The notes beneath the pieces are model-generated. The model searched no databases. It was given only the letters and a program-made list of their open reading frames with translations, and was not told the origin of the DNA. A stretch of DNA of 64,000 nucleotides, taken from the NCBI RefSeq assembly GCF_028750675.1, contig NZ_JAQQPZ010000013.1, forward strand, positions 639,486-703,485, in the 5' to 3' direction. A program made the position numbers and the translations under genes. Source of the stretch: Shewanella metallivivens. GTDB lineage: Bacteria; Pseudomonadota; Gammaproteobacteria; Enterobacterales; Shewanellaceae. This document shows, piece by piece, positions 1-8,627 of this stretch. How positions within the stretch are numbered: position 1 is the first letter of the stretch; each line of letters starts with the position of its first letter.

Positions 1-23
1 GTTTCAGTAGGTCAGGGCTGCGT

Positions 24-51
24 ATTTTACGCATTCCCTTTATGGCGTCAA
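24..51 (-). promoter_or_regulatory. promoter proximal to a leftward rRNA operon
   Basis: Read on the minus strand there is a -35 TTGACG (46-51) and a -10 TAAAAT (24-29) separated by 16 bases. A GC-rich stretch follows the -10, as in stable-RNA promoters. It reads leftward out of the window. murI lies beside an rRNA operon in many gammaproteobacteria, including E. coli (murI-rrnB), so the target is inferred to be a 16S gene beyond position 1. Confidence 0.7.
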
Positions 52-153
52 GTGTTTTTTCAAACTTCTTTTTGCCGTTATCTTCGCTACCTCAGTAGCT
101 TGATAACACTCACCGGTTTCTGCTTTCGCTGTCTGCCGTGTCAGTGGATGCGC

Positions 154-181
154 ATTATAGGCACCATAAGATTTAGTGCAA
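154..181 (-). promoter_or_regulatory. distal (P1-like) rRNA operon promoter
   Basis: On the minus strand a perfect -10 TATAAT (154-159) lies 16 bases from a -35 TTGCAC (176-181). A GC-containing discriminator follows the -10, and AT-rich DNA suited to an UP element lies further upstream (about 185-260). Together with the promoter at 24-51 it forms a tandem pair typical of rRNA operons. The rRNA gene itself is outside the window. The rest of 1-417 holds no gene that I can see. Confidence 0.7.
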
Positions 182-417
182 GCGCTTTTAATCAATAATA
201 GTTTCGAACGTTGAACTTTTGTTCAGTTCGTTTCTTTTTTGAGTTTTTTGCTTAAAGAAACACCTTTGGCGAGATCACAAAATGGTCATTTCTAATATTT
301 AAGTTAAGTTTAAGCTCAATTTTTCAACAGCAGTCTGGTTTATCTGGCAAAATTTAATTACTATGTAACGGTTTTTAACAGTTATTTATCATTTTTATAT
401 TCATTAGAGATTATTTT

Positions 418-870
418 ATGCAGAAATCATTCGTGATTGTTTTGATTGCGGCGCTTCTTGGCGCTTTTGTTTTTTCTCAGTTTGGCGGTGCATCTTCTTC
501 TGTAGCGTTTATTGCTGGTGTAGTTGTGGCAACGTTGATTTTTACCTTTGTGCCAACAAACTCAGCAAAGTCTGCTGATGAGCCTTATGTTGGTCCAACT
601 ATGACACTATATGTTGGTAACCTGCCTTACCGTGTACATGAAGGTGAAGTGAAAGCTTTATTTGGTGAGTATGGCCCAGTGAACTCGGTACGTTTAGTGC
701 GTGACCGCAAGACGGGTCGTCGTAAAGGATTTGGTTTTGTTGAAATGTCTGAAACTGGCGCTCAAAAGGCAATGACCAAACTTAATGACTACAGCTTCCA
801 AGAACGTACTTTGAAAGTAAGAGAAGCTAAATCACAAGAATCTGACTCTGATAATAGCCAGAATTCGTAA
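418..870 (+). CDS. membrane-anchored RRM (RNA recognition motif) protein
   Basis: A 150-residue protein with two hydrophobic helices at the N-terminus (about residues 4-20 and 27-46) followed by one RNA recognition motif. The RNP2 motif LYVGNL is at residues 64-69 and the RNP1 motif KGFGFVEM at 103-110, each with the expected aromatic residues. The C-terminal tail is rich in Ser, Asp and Asn. Single-RRM proteins of this type bind single-stranded RNA. The membrane helices imply that RNA is bound at the inner membrane, but the targets are unknown. It stands alone between leftward rRNA promoters and convergent murI. The RRM assignment is firm; the physiological role is not known. Confidence 0.85.
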   Translation: MQKSFVIVLIAALLGAFVFSQFGGASSSVAFIAGVVVATLIFTFVPTNSAKSADEPYVGPTMTLYVGNLPYRVHEGEVKALFGEYGPVNSVRLVRDRKTGRRKGFGFVEMSETGAQKAMTKLNDYSFQERTLKVREAKSQESDSDNSQNS

Positions 871-890
871 TAAGTGAACTAGCTATATTA

Positions 891-1682
891 TTAGTCGGTT
901 ATGGTTACCAGCGAAAAATCACTAAAACCATAATCGACTAATGCTTCTTTAAGTCCTTCACTAATTTCTGCTGTATAGCATGTTTGTAATTGCTTACTGC
1001 CGCAATGCTCTTTAGAAAGCAAAAACCTGACCCGCTTCGCTATTGCCTCACCCGAATCTAGTAATGCAACTCCTGGTCCTATGCAATCACTGATCTCAGT
1101 TGCAATCATCGGAAAGTGTGTACAACCTAATACCAATACATCTATATCGGATTCAATAATCGGCTCAAGGATAACTTTTAACTGATTTTTGTCGATAGCT
1201 TGTCGTGCCACATATTTTTCGGCTAGTAGCACTAATTCGGATGTTCCAAATAATTCTACTTGGCAATCTCCAGCAAATTGCTTGATAAGCTCTTGAGTGT
1301 AATCTCGCTTTACGGTTCCTGGTGTTGCCAACAAGCCAATGTGTTTCTTTTGCGATAACATTGCTGCGGGTTTGATTGCTGGGACAACACCAACAATTGG
1401 AATAGAAAGTAACTGGCGTAGTTGAGGCAATACGAGTGTACTTGCGGTATTGCATGCCACGACCACTATACTGGCATTTAAACGAATGGCTTGTTGGATT
1501 ATCAATGCAACACAACCACTGATCAGTTCTTGCTCTGACAGGTTACCATATGGCAAACGGGCATTATCAAACAAATAGCAATAGTCATGCTGAGGTAGTT
1601 GCTTTCTAATTTCACTCATGACCGACAGTCCGCCGATGCCAGAATCAAATACTAATATAGGTCCAGACAATATGGGCTCCAA
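891..1682 (-). CDS. murI: glutamate racemase
   Basis: This 263-residue cytoplasmic enzyme interconverts L- and D-glutamate and so supplies D-Glu for peptidoglycan. Both catalytic cysteines are visible: C77 in VVACNTAS and C187 in LGCTHFP. The N-terminal substrate loop FDSGIGGLS (residues 12-20) is also intact. Length is normal for the family. The gene is convergent with the RRM gene, 20 bases away, and divergent from trmA. Its place next to trmA and rRNA promoters matches the trmA-(btuB)-murI-rrn order of enterobacteria. Confidence 0.96.
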   Translation of the reverse strand: MEPILSGPILVFDSGIGGLSVMSEIRKQLPQHDYCYLFDNARLPYGNLSEQELISGCVALIIQQAIRLNASIVVVACNTASTLVLPQLRQLLSIPIVGVVPAIKPAAMLSQKKHIGLLATPGTVKRDYTQELIKQFAGDCQVELFGTSELVLLAEKYVARQAIDKNQLKVILEPIIESDIDVLVLGCTHFPMIATEISDCIGPGVALLDSGEAIAKRVRFLLSKEHCGSKQLQTCYTAEISEGLKEALVDYGFSDFSLVTITD

Positions 1683-1758
1683 CGATAAATCTGCTCAATA
1701 TTAATGGTGATGTTATTTTATCATGAGGCGCGTAATACTAGACATCAGCGTCATTTAG

Positions 1759-1764
1759 TATAAT
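1759..1764 (+). promoter_or_regulatory. -10 element of the trmA promoter
   Basis: A perfect TATAAT stands 36 bases before the preferred trmA ATG, in the murI-trmA divergent gap. I do not see a good -35 at standard spacing, so the -10 is the only supported element. Confidence 0.4.
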
Positions 1765-1799
1765 ATTTGCGCCCTTTTTTACAGCATTAGGTGGACGAT

Positions 1800-2897
1800 A
1801 TGAATTTAGCTGCAATGGATCCTAAAAACTACGGTGCACAATTACAACAAAAGCGCATCAAGCTTGAACAGGCCTTTGCCGATTTCAATCCACCAGCGCT
1901 AGAGATCTTTGCTTCAGAACCTATGCATTATCGTATGCGTGCCGAATTTAGAATGTGGCATGAAGGCGATGACCTATATTACTACATGTTTGATAAAGCA
2001 CTGAATGCAAAAGTGCGTTGTGACCAATATTTACCAGCAGGGTTACTGATTAATCAAATGATGGCGGCAATTATAGAAGAATTAAAGCCTAATCCAGCAT
2101 TACGTCACAAGCTATTTCAGATAGATTTTTTATCAACGTTAAGTGGTGAAATCTTAGTGTCGTTGCTTTATCATCGCCAACTTGATGATGAATGGCGCGA
2201 GCAAGCTATTCAATTAAAATCCAAGCTGGCGACACAGTTTAATGTCAATATTATTGGCCGAGCTCGCAAACAGAAAATCGACTTAGACAAAGATTTTGTG
2301 GTCGAGTCGTTAACCGTCAATCAACAAACGTTACACTACAAGCAAATCGAAAACAGCTTTACTCAACCAAACGCTAAAGTATCCGTAAAAATGCTCGAAT
2401 GGGCGATTGATGTAACTCAGCAAAGCCAAGGTGATCTGCTTGAATTGTATTGTGGCAATGGCAATTTCTCGATTGCCCTTGCACAAAATTTCAACCGTGT
2501 ACTGGCCACTGAATTAGCTAAACCGTCTGTTGATGCCGCTCAATACAATATTGATATTAACAAGGTCAATAACGTTCAAATTATTCGTATGTCGGCTGAA
2601 GACTTTAGCGATGCGATGGCCAAAAAACGTCAATATCGACGCTTAGAAGGAATTGATTTAGACAGTTATGATTGCAATACCATTTTTGTTGACCCACCAC
2701 GTGCAGGTATTGACCCAGAGACCTTAAAGTTAGTACAGGGCTATGAGCGAATTTTATATATTTCGTGTAATCCTGAAACCTTAAAAGACAACTTGCTGAC
2801 GCTAAGCGAAACCCATGAAATTAGCCGCTTTGCATTATTTGACCAATTCCCATATACCGACCATATGGAGTCCGGGGTGTTGTTAGTACGAAAGTAA
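1800..2897 (+). CDS. trmA: tRNA (uracil-5-)-methyltransferase TrmA
   Basis: The enzyme makes 5-methyluridine at position 54 of the tRNA T-loop with S-adenosylmethionine. Visible are the SAM-site segment [12 protein letters not shown], the FVDPPRAG motif, the catalytic-cysteine motif ISCNPETL (near residue 323), and the C-terminal general base glutamate in DHMESGVL. The frame opens earlier with a GTG at 1791. However, AGGTGG at 1789-1794 is a strong Shine-Dalgarno sequence five bases before the ATG at 1800, and that start gives 365 residues, close to the 366 of E. coli TrmA. The first codons of the longer version therefore are the ribosome-binding site. Confidence 0.96.
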   Translation: MNLAAMDPKNYGAQLQQKRIKLEQAFADFNPPALEIFASEPMHYRMRAEFRMWHEGDDLYYYMFDKALNAKVRCDQYLPAGLLINQMMAAIIEELKPNPALRHKLFQIDFLSTLSGEILVSLLYHRQLDDEWREQAIQLKSKLATQFNVNIIGRARKQKIDLDKDFVVESLTVNQQTLHYKQIENSFTQPNAKVSVKMLEWAIDVTQQSQGDLLELYCGNGNFSIALAQNFNRVLATELAKPSVDAAQYNIDINKVNNVQIIRMSAEDFSDAMAKKRQYRRLEGIDLDSYDCNTIFVDPPRAGIDPETLKLVQGYERILYISCNPETLKDNLLTLSETHEISRFALFDQFPYTDHMESGVLLVRK

Positions 2898-2919
2898 CTC
2901 ACCGCGATTCGCTAGATAC

Positions 2920-2948
2920 AACAAGGGTGCATTTATTGCACCCTTGTT
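2920..2948. terminator. bidirectional hairpin between trmA and fabR
   Basis: A perfect 12-bp stem (2920-2931 with 2937-2948) encloses a 5-base loop between two convergent genes. The T-run is weak on both sides, so a terminator role is inferred from position and stem strength. Confidence 0.65.
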
Positions 2949-2969
2949 ATATTAGTAATATCAAAAACC

Positions 2970-3587
2970 TTAGGAACGATTTTCCATTTTTTGTTGTAAT
3001 GCTTCTGCACCCGTTGCCACCATGCGCAACTGCAATACAAGCTGATCAGCCAATGCTTTACGTTCACTGCGTTTTAAATCTAACGCCGATGCTCCGGCAT
3101 TAAACACTAAAATCACTAATGCTTCAGCTTGTGCTCGCGCAAGATCTGGCGTGCGGTTAGCTTGCGCTTCAGTGTAATGCGCCAATTCTGAAATAAAATG
3201 TTCAATCTCACGCTCAACGGCTGCTCTAAAAGCAGCCGACGTTCCTGAACGTTCATGCAATAAAATACGAAATACGTTTGGATTAGATTCTAATACTTCA
3301 ATAAAGGTATCAACTGAAATACGGATGACACTGCCACCTGCTTCTGCGCGTTGACGACCTTTGCGCATCATTTGCCGCAAGGTTAAACCACCTTCATCAA
3401 CCATGGTTAATCCAAGTTCGTTCATATCTTTAAAATGACGATAAAAAGAAGTGGGAGCAATACCTGCTTCGCGTGCAACTTCACGCAAACTTAAACTTGA
3501 AAAACTGCGTTCTGCACTTAATTGATTAAAAGCTGCATCCACTAATGCACGACGCGTTTTTTCCTTTTGTTGTGCTCTAACACCCAT
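2970..3587 (-). CDS. fabR: HTH-type repressor FabR of unsaturated fatty acid synthesis
   Basis: A 205-residue TetR-family protein whose N-terminal half is nearly identical to E. coli FabR as I recall it. It starts with [13 protein letters not shown] and has the helix-turn-helix [19 protein letters not shown] (about residues 34-52). The conserved effector-domain segment [17 protein letters not shown] follows. FabR senses the balance of saturated and unsaturated acyl-ACP or acyl-CoA and represses unsaturated fatty acid genes. Here it is divergent from a fatty acid desaturase, with a perfect palindrome between them. Its target is therefore very likely the desaturase and perhaps itself. Confidence 0.96.
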   Translation of the reverse strand: MGVRAQQKEKTRRALVDAAFNQLSAERSFSSLSLREVAREAGIAPTSFYRHFKDMNELGLTMVDEGGLTLRQMMRKGRQRAEAGGSVIRISVDTFIEVLESNPNVFRILLHERSGTSAAFRAAVEREIEHFISELAHYTEAQANRTPDLARAQAEALVILVFNAGASALDLKRSERKALADQLVLQLRMVATGAEALQQKMENRS

Positions 3588-3690
3588 TTACTAGTCCATT
3601 CAGTCAATATTTATCAATAGATAATACCGTTTTTAAAACAGAAACACAGCCCTGTTAAACTTGACCCGTCCCTATCGACTAAGTTAAATT

Positions 3691-3708
3691 AGCGTACAAA
3701 TGTACGCT
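3691..3708. promoter_or_regulatory. FabR operator palindrome
   Basis: AGCGTACA-AA-TGTACGCT is a perfect 18-bp palindrome in the fabR-desaturase divergent gap. It has the AGCGTACA/TGTACGCT half-sites known from FabR-controlled promoters in enterobacteria. A likely desaturase -10, TATAAC, lies just downstream at 3717-3722, so a bound repressor would cover the -35 region. Confidence 0.85.
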
Positions 3709-3743
3709 CAACTTGCTATAACCTATTATTGGAATCTTATTAA

Positions 3744-4853
3744 ATGAAAAAACCTCCAATCATTTGGCTTAATACCCTGCTATTTGCCATTACCTTAATT
3801 GGCGCTGTGGTACTAATCCCTTGGCGTGGCTTCACCCATGGCTTTGACGGCATTGAATGGATTGCATTTGTTGTTTTCGCTTACGCTAGTGGTTTATCGA
3901 TTACCGCTGGCTACCATAGATTATGGTCTCATAAAGCCTATAAGGCTCACCCTGCGGTTCGTTTTTTATACGCATTAGGAGGCGCATTAGCACTACAAAA
4001 CAGCGCTTTACATTGGTGCAGCGATCACCGTATACACCACAAACATGTTGATAATAATGATAAAGATCCGTACTCAGCCAAAATGGGCTTTTGGTATAGC
4101 CACATAGGTTGGATGCTGCGTGAATATCAGGCCAGTCGTTACAGCGATTACAATAACGTACGCGACTTACAAAACGATCGTATCGTTATGTGGCAACATA
4201 AACACTACTTAGCGTTAGTCATTTTAATGAACATTGGTTTACCTGCATTTTTAGGTTGGTTAAACGGTGACATACTGTCGATGGTGTTAATGGCTGGTTT
4301 ATTACGCTTAGTCGTAGTCCATCACTGCACCTTCTTTATTAACTCTTTAGCCCATATTTGGGGTAAACAGCCGTACACAGATAAAAACACTGCTCGCGAT
4401 AATGCTTTTTTAGCCTTATTAACATATGGCGAGGGCTATCACAATTTTCACCATATTTTTGAAAACGATTATCGTAATGGCATTAAGTGGTGGGATTACG
4501 ATCCAACCAAATGGTTAATCAAAGTGATGAGCTGGGTTGGCTTAGCCAGTAACTTACGTAAAGTGCCGCAAGAACGTATCGAAAGTGCGCGTTTACAGAT
4601 GCAACTTTTACACGCACAGAATCAAGTGGCTCATTTACCTAACTGCGATGAAATTATTGAGAAGTTTCAAGCTGAATACGACTTAATGAAACAACATTTG
4701 CTTGAATACTATCAAGCAAAAAAGAGCTTAATTGAAGCTAAACGCAAGCAGTTAGCCGACCATAACCTTAAGCAGCAAGTTCAACATTTACGCAGCCAAT
4801 TTTTAGAAAGACAGCGTCAATGGAAAAGCTTAACTGCAGCTTACGTCCAGTAA
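3744..4853 (+). CDS. delta-9 acyl (acyl-CoA type) fatty acid desaturase
   Basis: An integral membrane di-iron desaturase of 369 residues. The three histidine boxes are intact: HRLWSH (58-63), HRIHHKH (95-101) and HNFHH (233-237); H204 in NSLAHIWG is a further conserved ligand. Four main hydrophobic stretches lie at about residues 8-25, 38-55, 155-172 and 176-200. The last 90 residues form a charged Gln/Lys-rich, probably coiled-coil tail beyond the catalytic core. It introduces a cis double bond into saturated acyl chains, which keeps membranes fluid in the cold. Control by FabR is indicated by the adjacent fabR gene and operator. Confidence 0.93.
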   Translation: MKKPPIIWLNTLLFAITLIGAVVLIPWRGFTHGFDGIEWIAFVVFAYASGLSITAGYHRLWSHKAYKAHPAVRFLYALGGALALQNSALHWCSDHRIHHKHVDNNDKDPYSAKMGFWYSHIGWMLREYQASRYSDYNNVRDLQNDRIVMWQHKHYLALVILMNIGLPAFLGWLNGDILSMVLMAGLLRLVVVHHCTFFINSLAHIWGKQPYTDKNTARDNAFLALLTYGEGYHNFHHIFENDYRNGIKWWDYDPTKWLIKVMSWVGLASNLRKVPQERIESARLQMQLLHAQNQVAHLPNCDEIIEKFQAEYDLMKQHLLEYYQAKKSLIEAKRKQLADHNLKQQVQHLRSQFLERQRQWKSLTAAYVQ

Positions 4854-4866
4854 GTTAAGTCACACT

Positions 4867-4904
4867 AAAAAAGCCATCTTCAATTAATCAAGATGGCCTT
4901 TTTT
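4867..4904. terminator. bidirectional terminator
   Basis: The stem GCCATCTT (4873-4880) pairs with AAGATGGC (4890-4897) around a 9-base loop. It is flanked by a run of six A on the left and six T on the right, so it can end both the desaturase and the converging MFS-acyltransferase transcript. Confidence 0.85.
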
Positions 4905-4906
4905 AT

Positions 4907-6772
4907 CTACAGGTTAATATCGAATTGTTGCGTCACTTGCTGTTGCAATGCCATGCGGTTAGTTGTCTCTCCCGCTACGGCCTCGGTGATATTCACTTTC
5001 ACTTTAGACCAAAAACGAGTCGGTTTGGTTGTCAATGCATGACCATCTTTGTGACTAAAGTACGACCCCCATAATCCCTTGAGTGCAAGCGGTATTACTG
5101 GTACCGGATCACGCTGTAATATCTTCTCTATTCCAGGTCTAAATTCACCAATTTCACCGTCTGGCGTTAACCGACCTTCAGGGAATATACACACCAGTTC
5201 ATCATTGGCTAGCGCCTTATGTATCTGCTCAAATGCATTTTGGTAAGTGACTTCACACTTTTTAGGTGAGCAAATAGGAATAACCCCAGCATGCTTAAAC
5301 AAGTACTTTAATATCGGGATTTCGCTAATCGATTTATCCATCACAAACCGAATCGGCCGCGTTGAAGCTCCCATAATGATTAATGCATCAACATAGCTCA
5401 CATGGTTACTCACTATAATCCCTGCACCTTGAGCTGGAATATGTTGTCTGCCATTCACATTAACTCGATACATCACGTGGCTGAGCAAATAACTGATAAA
5501 CCGTTGAGTGAACTCAGGTACCTGTGAGTAAACATATAACAATACCACTAAATTCATTATGCCTATCAGCATAAATAACTCAGGAATAGTCCAATTTAAT
5601 ACACCGAGTAATACAATTGAGAGTATTGCAGAGCCCACCATAAACAACGCATTAATAATATTATTAGCCGCAATGGCTTGGGCGCACTCTTGTTTTTCTG
5701 CTCGGGTTTGAATAAACGCATACAAGGGCACAATAAATACCCCACCACTCAACCCAACCAAAAACAGGTCTACCATGACTCGATAATGCTGAGCATTGCT
5801 AATAAAAGACTTAAAGCTATACACAAAACCAGGCTCAACAACCTGCACGGGTATTGCGGCAATCATATCAAAGCTAAACAAACTTAAACCTAACACTCCA
5901 AATGGCAGGATCCCTAGCTCTACATGGCCAAATGAAAAACGTTCACACACAAAAGAGCCGACGGCAATGCCCACTGAAAACAACGCCAATAATAGAGACA
6001 CCACAGTGGCATCAGCATGCAAATGCAACTTGGCAAAATGAGGAAACTGGGTCAGGTAAGTGGCACCTAAGAACCAAAACCAACTGATGGCTAAAATTGC
6101 CATCCAAATCGACTTCGTTTCACGAGCCTTATTAATACAACGTAAGGTGCCAGAAAATAATGAAAATTTATTCGGGTTGAGCTCACCTTGTGCTGGCAAA
6201 GAAGGAATTGCTCGGCTGGCAAGATAGCCCGACACAGCAAGAACCGACACAATCATGGCAGCCCAGGTTAAACCATTTTCATTCGCTACCACTAAGCCCG
6301 CACTTAATGTGCCAATAAGAATCGACAGAAAGGTACCCATTTCAACTAAGGCATTACCTTTAACTAATTCAGCCTCGCTCAATGCTTGAGGTAATAATGA
6401 ATATTTTACTGGACCAAAATAAGCAGACTGGCTACCGGTTAAAAACAACAGAAACAACATCACCATATAACTCTGGCTAATTATCGCGACTGCAGCTGTG
6501 GACATGATAATCAGCTCTAAAAGCTTTAAACGGCGGATCAATTTTGCTTTGTTCATGTTATCAGCCACGATACCCGCATGAGCTGAAAACAAGAAAAACG
6601 GCAAAATGAACACACCAGCGGCTAAATTGACAAACAAGTTAACGTCGATAGGTAATGCATTAAGCTGACTGTAGGTCACCAGTAATAACAAGACATTTTT
6701 GTAAAAGTTATCATTTAGCGCCCCTAAACATAGGGTCACAAAATAAGGTAAAAAGCGTTTAGTTAATATCAT
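4907..6772 (-). CDS. fused MFS (LplT-like) transporter and PlsC-type acyltransferase
   Basis: This 621-residue protein joins two enzymes of phospholipid recycling. Residues 1 to about 415 form a 12-helix major facilitator module resembling the lysophospholipid flippase LplT (GALNDNFYKNV near the start). Residues from about 430 to the end are a PlsC acyltransferase with the catalytic NHVSYVD (HX4D) motif and the FPEGRLTPDGEIGEFRPG substrate motif. The AMP-ligase module of the larger Aas fusions is absent. A role in importing and re-acylating lysophospholipids is inferred. Its start lies inside the upstream TetR gene (14-base overlap), so the two are co-transcribed. Confidence 0.88.
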   Translation of the reverse strand: MILTKRFLPYFVTLCLGALNDNFYKNVLLLLVTYSQLNALPIDVNLFVNLAAGVFILPFFLFSAHAGIVADNMNKAKLIRRLKLLELIIMSTAAVAIISQSYMVMLFLLFLTGSQSAYFGPVKYSLLPQALSEAELVKGNALVEMGTFLSILIGTLSAGLVVANENGLTWAAMIVSVLAVSGYLASRAIPSLPAQGELNPNKFSLFSGTLRCINKARETKSIWMAILAISWFWFLGATYLTQFPHFAKLHLHADATVVSLLLALFSVGIAVGSFVCERFSFGHVELGILPFGVLGLSLFSFDMIAAIPVQVVEPGFVYSFKSFISNAQHYRVMVDLFLVGLSGGVFIVPLYAFIQTRAEKQECAQAIAANNIINALFMVGSAILSIVLLGVLNWTIPELFMLIGIMNLVVLLYVYSQVPEFTQRFISYLLSHVMYRVNVNGRQHIPAQGAGIIVSNHVSYVDALIIMGASTRPIRFVMDKSISEIPILKYLFKHAGVIPICSPKKCEVTYQNAFEQIHKALANDELVCIFPEGRLTPDGEIGEFRPGIEKILQRDPVPVIPLALKGLWGSYFSHKDGHALTTKPTRFWSKVKVNITEAVAGETTNRMALQQQVTQQFDINL

Positions 6773-7373
6773 GCAAACTCCCTGTTTTGCTTATACCAGC
6801 AATATATCCTTGTACATGACTGCACAGCATAGTCTGTAAGTCATTGTGCGTTGCAAATAGCTTTTCATCTAAGGCTAAAGTCGTTAACCCATGAATACCG
6901 CCCCAAAGCACTCGGCTCATCAATTCTGCTTGTGGTTCATTAATGTCTGTAAAGTATCTGCGTAATTGTGACTCCACTAAAGCAAATAATGATTTAACAA
7001 TAGTGGTGTGGTTTTGCGGCAAAGGCTGATCATCTGGCATCGTTAATTCAAACACTAACCGAAAACAGCTTTTATGTTGTAGAGCAAAATCACTATAAGC
7101 CAGCGCCATATTTTGAATATTAATTATCGGAGCCTGCAGCGTTAACCCTTGCAACGCCGCAGCTAGATTAACTAAAGTCTGTTCTGATACCGCCAGTAAT
7201 AAATATTGATAACTGCCAAAAATATTGATTAAGGTACTCGGCACATAGCCGATTTGGTTAGCCACTTTTCGCAAACTCAAAGAATGAAGGTTGTCATGTT
7301 GCAAATGCATTACCACGGCTTCGATTGCCATATGTTTAATTTGCTCATGAGTGTGCTCTTTACGTCTTGCCAC
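6759..7373 (-). CDS. TetR family transcriptional regulator
   Basis: A 204-residue protein with an N-terminal helix-turn-helix (LSLRKVANQIGYVPSTLINIF, about residues 32-52). Its C-terminal half contains LWGGIHGLTTLAL, typical of the WHG-type TetR C-terminal domain. It overlaps the downstream MFS-acyltransferase gene by 14 bases, which argues that it controls that gene and itself. The ligand is unknown; a lipid or fatty acid signal is only a guess from the neighbour. Confidence 0.88.
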   Translation of the reverse strand: MARRKEHTHEQIKHMAIEAVVMHLQHDNLHSLSLRKVANQIGYVPSTLINIFGSYQYLLLAVSEQTLVNLAAALQGLTLQAPIINIQNMALAYSDFALQHKSCFRLVFELTMPDDQPLPQNHTTIVKSLFALVESQLRRYFTDINEPQAELMSRVLWGGIHGLTTLALDEKLFATHNDLQTMLCSHVQGYIAGISKTGSLHDIN

Positions 7374-7527
7374 GGTAGTTACCTAACATCAGTTGTCTTG
7401 ATGAGAGATAAGTTAACAGTAAACAAAATAAAAAAACAACGTTCATAATAATATGTTTTAGCAAACACAAAACAATGACTGAATTTTATAAATGACTAAA
7501 ACACAAGATATTCTGCCTAATAGTGAT

Positions 7528-7533
7528 TATAAT
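7528..7533 (+). promoter_or_regulatory. -10 element of the selD promoter
   Basis: A perfect TATAAT lies 35 bases before the preferred selD ATG. It overlaps the TTG that would open the longer reading frame, which argues against that start. No convincing -35 is seen. Confidence 0.4.
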
Positions 7534-7568
7534 TGCTGCTCAATACGCCGTCTAAAGATCACCCTATT

Positions 7569-8627
7569 ATGTCTGAGCAAACAGTAAAATTAACCGAATA
7601 CAGTCATGGTGCTGGTTGTGGCTGTAAAATTTCACCTAAAGTATTAAGTACCATTCTTGCCTCACAGCTCCCCGTTTTTACTGATCCTAATTTACTCGTC
7701 GGTAACCAAACCCGTGATGATGCAGCGGTATACAAGCTCAATGAACAAACAGGCATTATTAGTACTACTGACTTTTTTATGCCTATCGTTGATGACCCTT
7801 TCACTTTTGGTCGTATTGCAGCAACCAATGCAATTAGTGATATCTACGCCATGGGTGGTACGCCCATTATGGCCATTGCAATTTTAGGTTGGCCAGTCAA
7901 TGTATTATCGCCAGAAGTCGCGCAGCAAGTGGTTGATGGTGGCCGCCAAGCTTGTGCCGATGCAGGTATAATGCTTGCCGGTGGCCACAGTATTGATGCT
8001 CCAGAACCGATTTTTGGTTTGGCCGTTACAGGTCAAATCCCACTTGAATTACTTAAGCAAAATAACACAGCAAAAGCTGGCGATCGCTTGTACCTCACAA
8101 AACCAATTGGCATTGGAATTTTAACCACGGCACAAAAGCAAAAAAAATTACGTGACGAGGACAGTCACATTGCCCCGCAGGCCATGTGCCAGCTTAATAT
8201 TATCGGCACTGAAATCGCTAAAATTCAGGGTGTGAATGCGTTAACCGATGTCACAGGATTTGGTTTGGCAGGTCATTTAATTGAAGTGTGTCTGGGCGCC
8301 AAATTAACAGCTAAACTCGCATTAAATAACGTACCTTTACTGCCAAAGGTCGCTGATTACTTAGCACAAGGTTGTGTACCTGGCGGCACCCATCGTAATT
8401 TTGATAGTTATGGTGAACACTTACCGGCACTCACCGAAGAACAAAAAGCTATTTTGTGCGACCCACAAACCAGCGGAGGCTTATTAGTAGCTGTAAACGC
8501 AGAAAGCGAAACTGAGCTACAAGCATTGCTGGCGAAAAATAATATCGAAGCTATATGTATTGGTTCAATGGTCGAGTTAACGCAGGTAAATGCTGGCCAT
8601 AATACTCTCATCGAGCTCATTCAATGA
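7569..8627 (+). CDS. selD: selenide, water dikinase (selenophosphate synthetase)
   Basis: SelD makes selenophosphate from selenide and ATP, the selenium donor for selenocysteine and for 2-selenouridine in tRNA. The catalytic loop GAGCGCK with C17 and K20 matches the E. coli enzyme and uses cysteine, not selenocysteine. The metal-binding aspartate segments TRDDAAVY and STTDFFMP and the [10 protein letters not shown] motif are intact. The frame can open at a TTG (7533), but that overlaps the probable -10. The ATG at 7569 gives the MSE... start seen in E. coli and 352 residues. The last four bases overlap the next gene, so selD-selU is an operon. Confidence 0.96.
   Translation: MSEQTVKLTEYSHGAGCGCKISPKVLSTILASQLPVFTDPNLLVGNQTRDDAAVYKLNEQTGIISTTDFFMPIVDDPFTFGRIAATNAISDIYAMGGTPIMAIAILGWPVNVLSPEVAQQVVDGGRQACADAGIMLAGGHSIDAPEPIFGLAVTGQIPLELLKQNNTAKAGDRLYLTKPIGIGILTTAQKQKKLRDEDSHIAPQAMCQLNIIGTEIAKIQGVNALTDVTGFGLAGHLIEVCLGAKLTAKLALNNVPLLPKVADYLAQGCVPGGTHRNFDSYGEHLPALTEEQKAILCDPQTSGGLLVAVNAESETELQALLAKNNIEAICIGSMVELTQVNAGHNTLIELIQ

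Noticed and set aside
7533-7568. Upstream TTG start for selD
   Set aside because: It overlaps a TATAAT -10 element and gives an N-terminus longer than the family.
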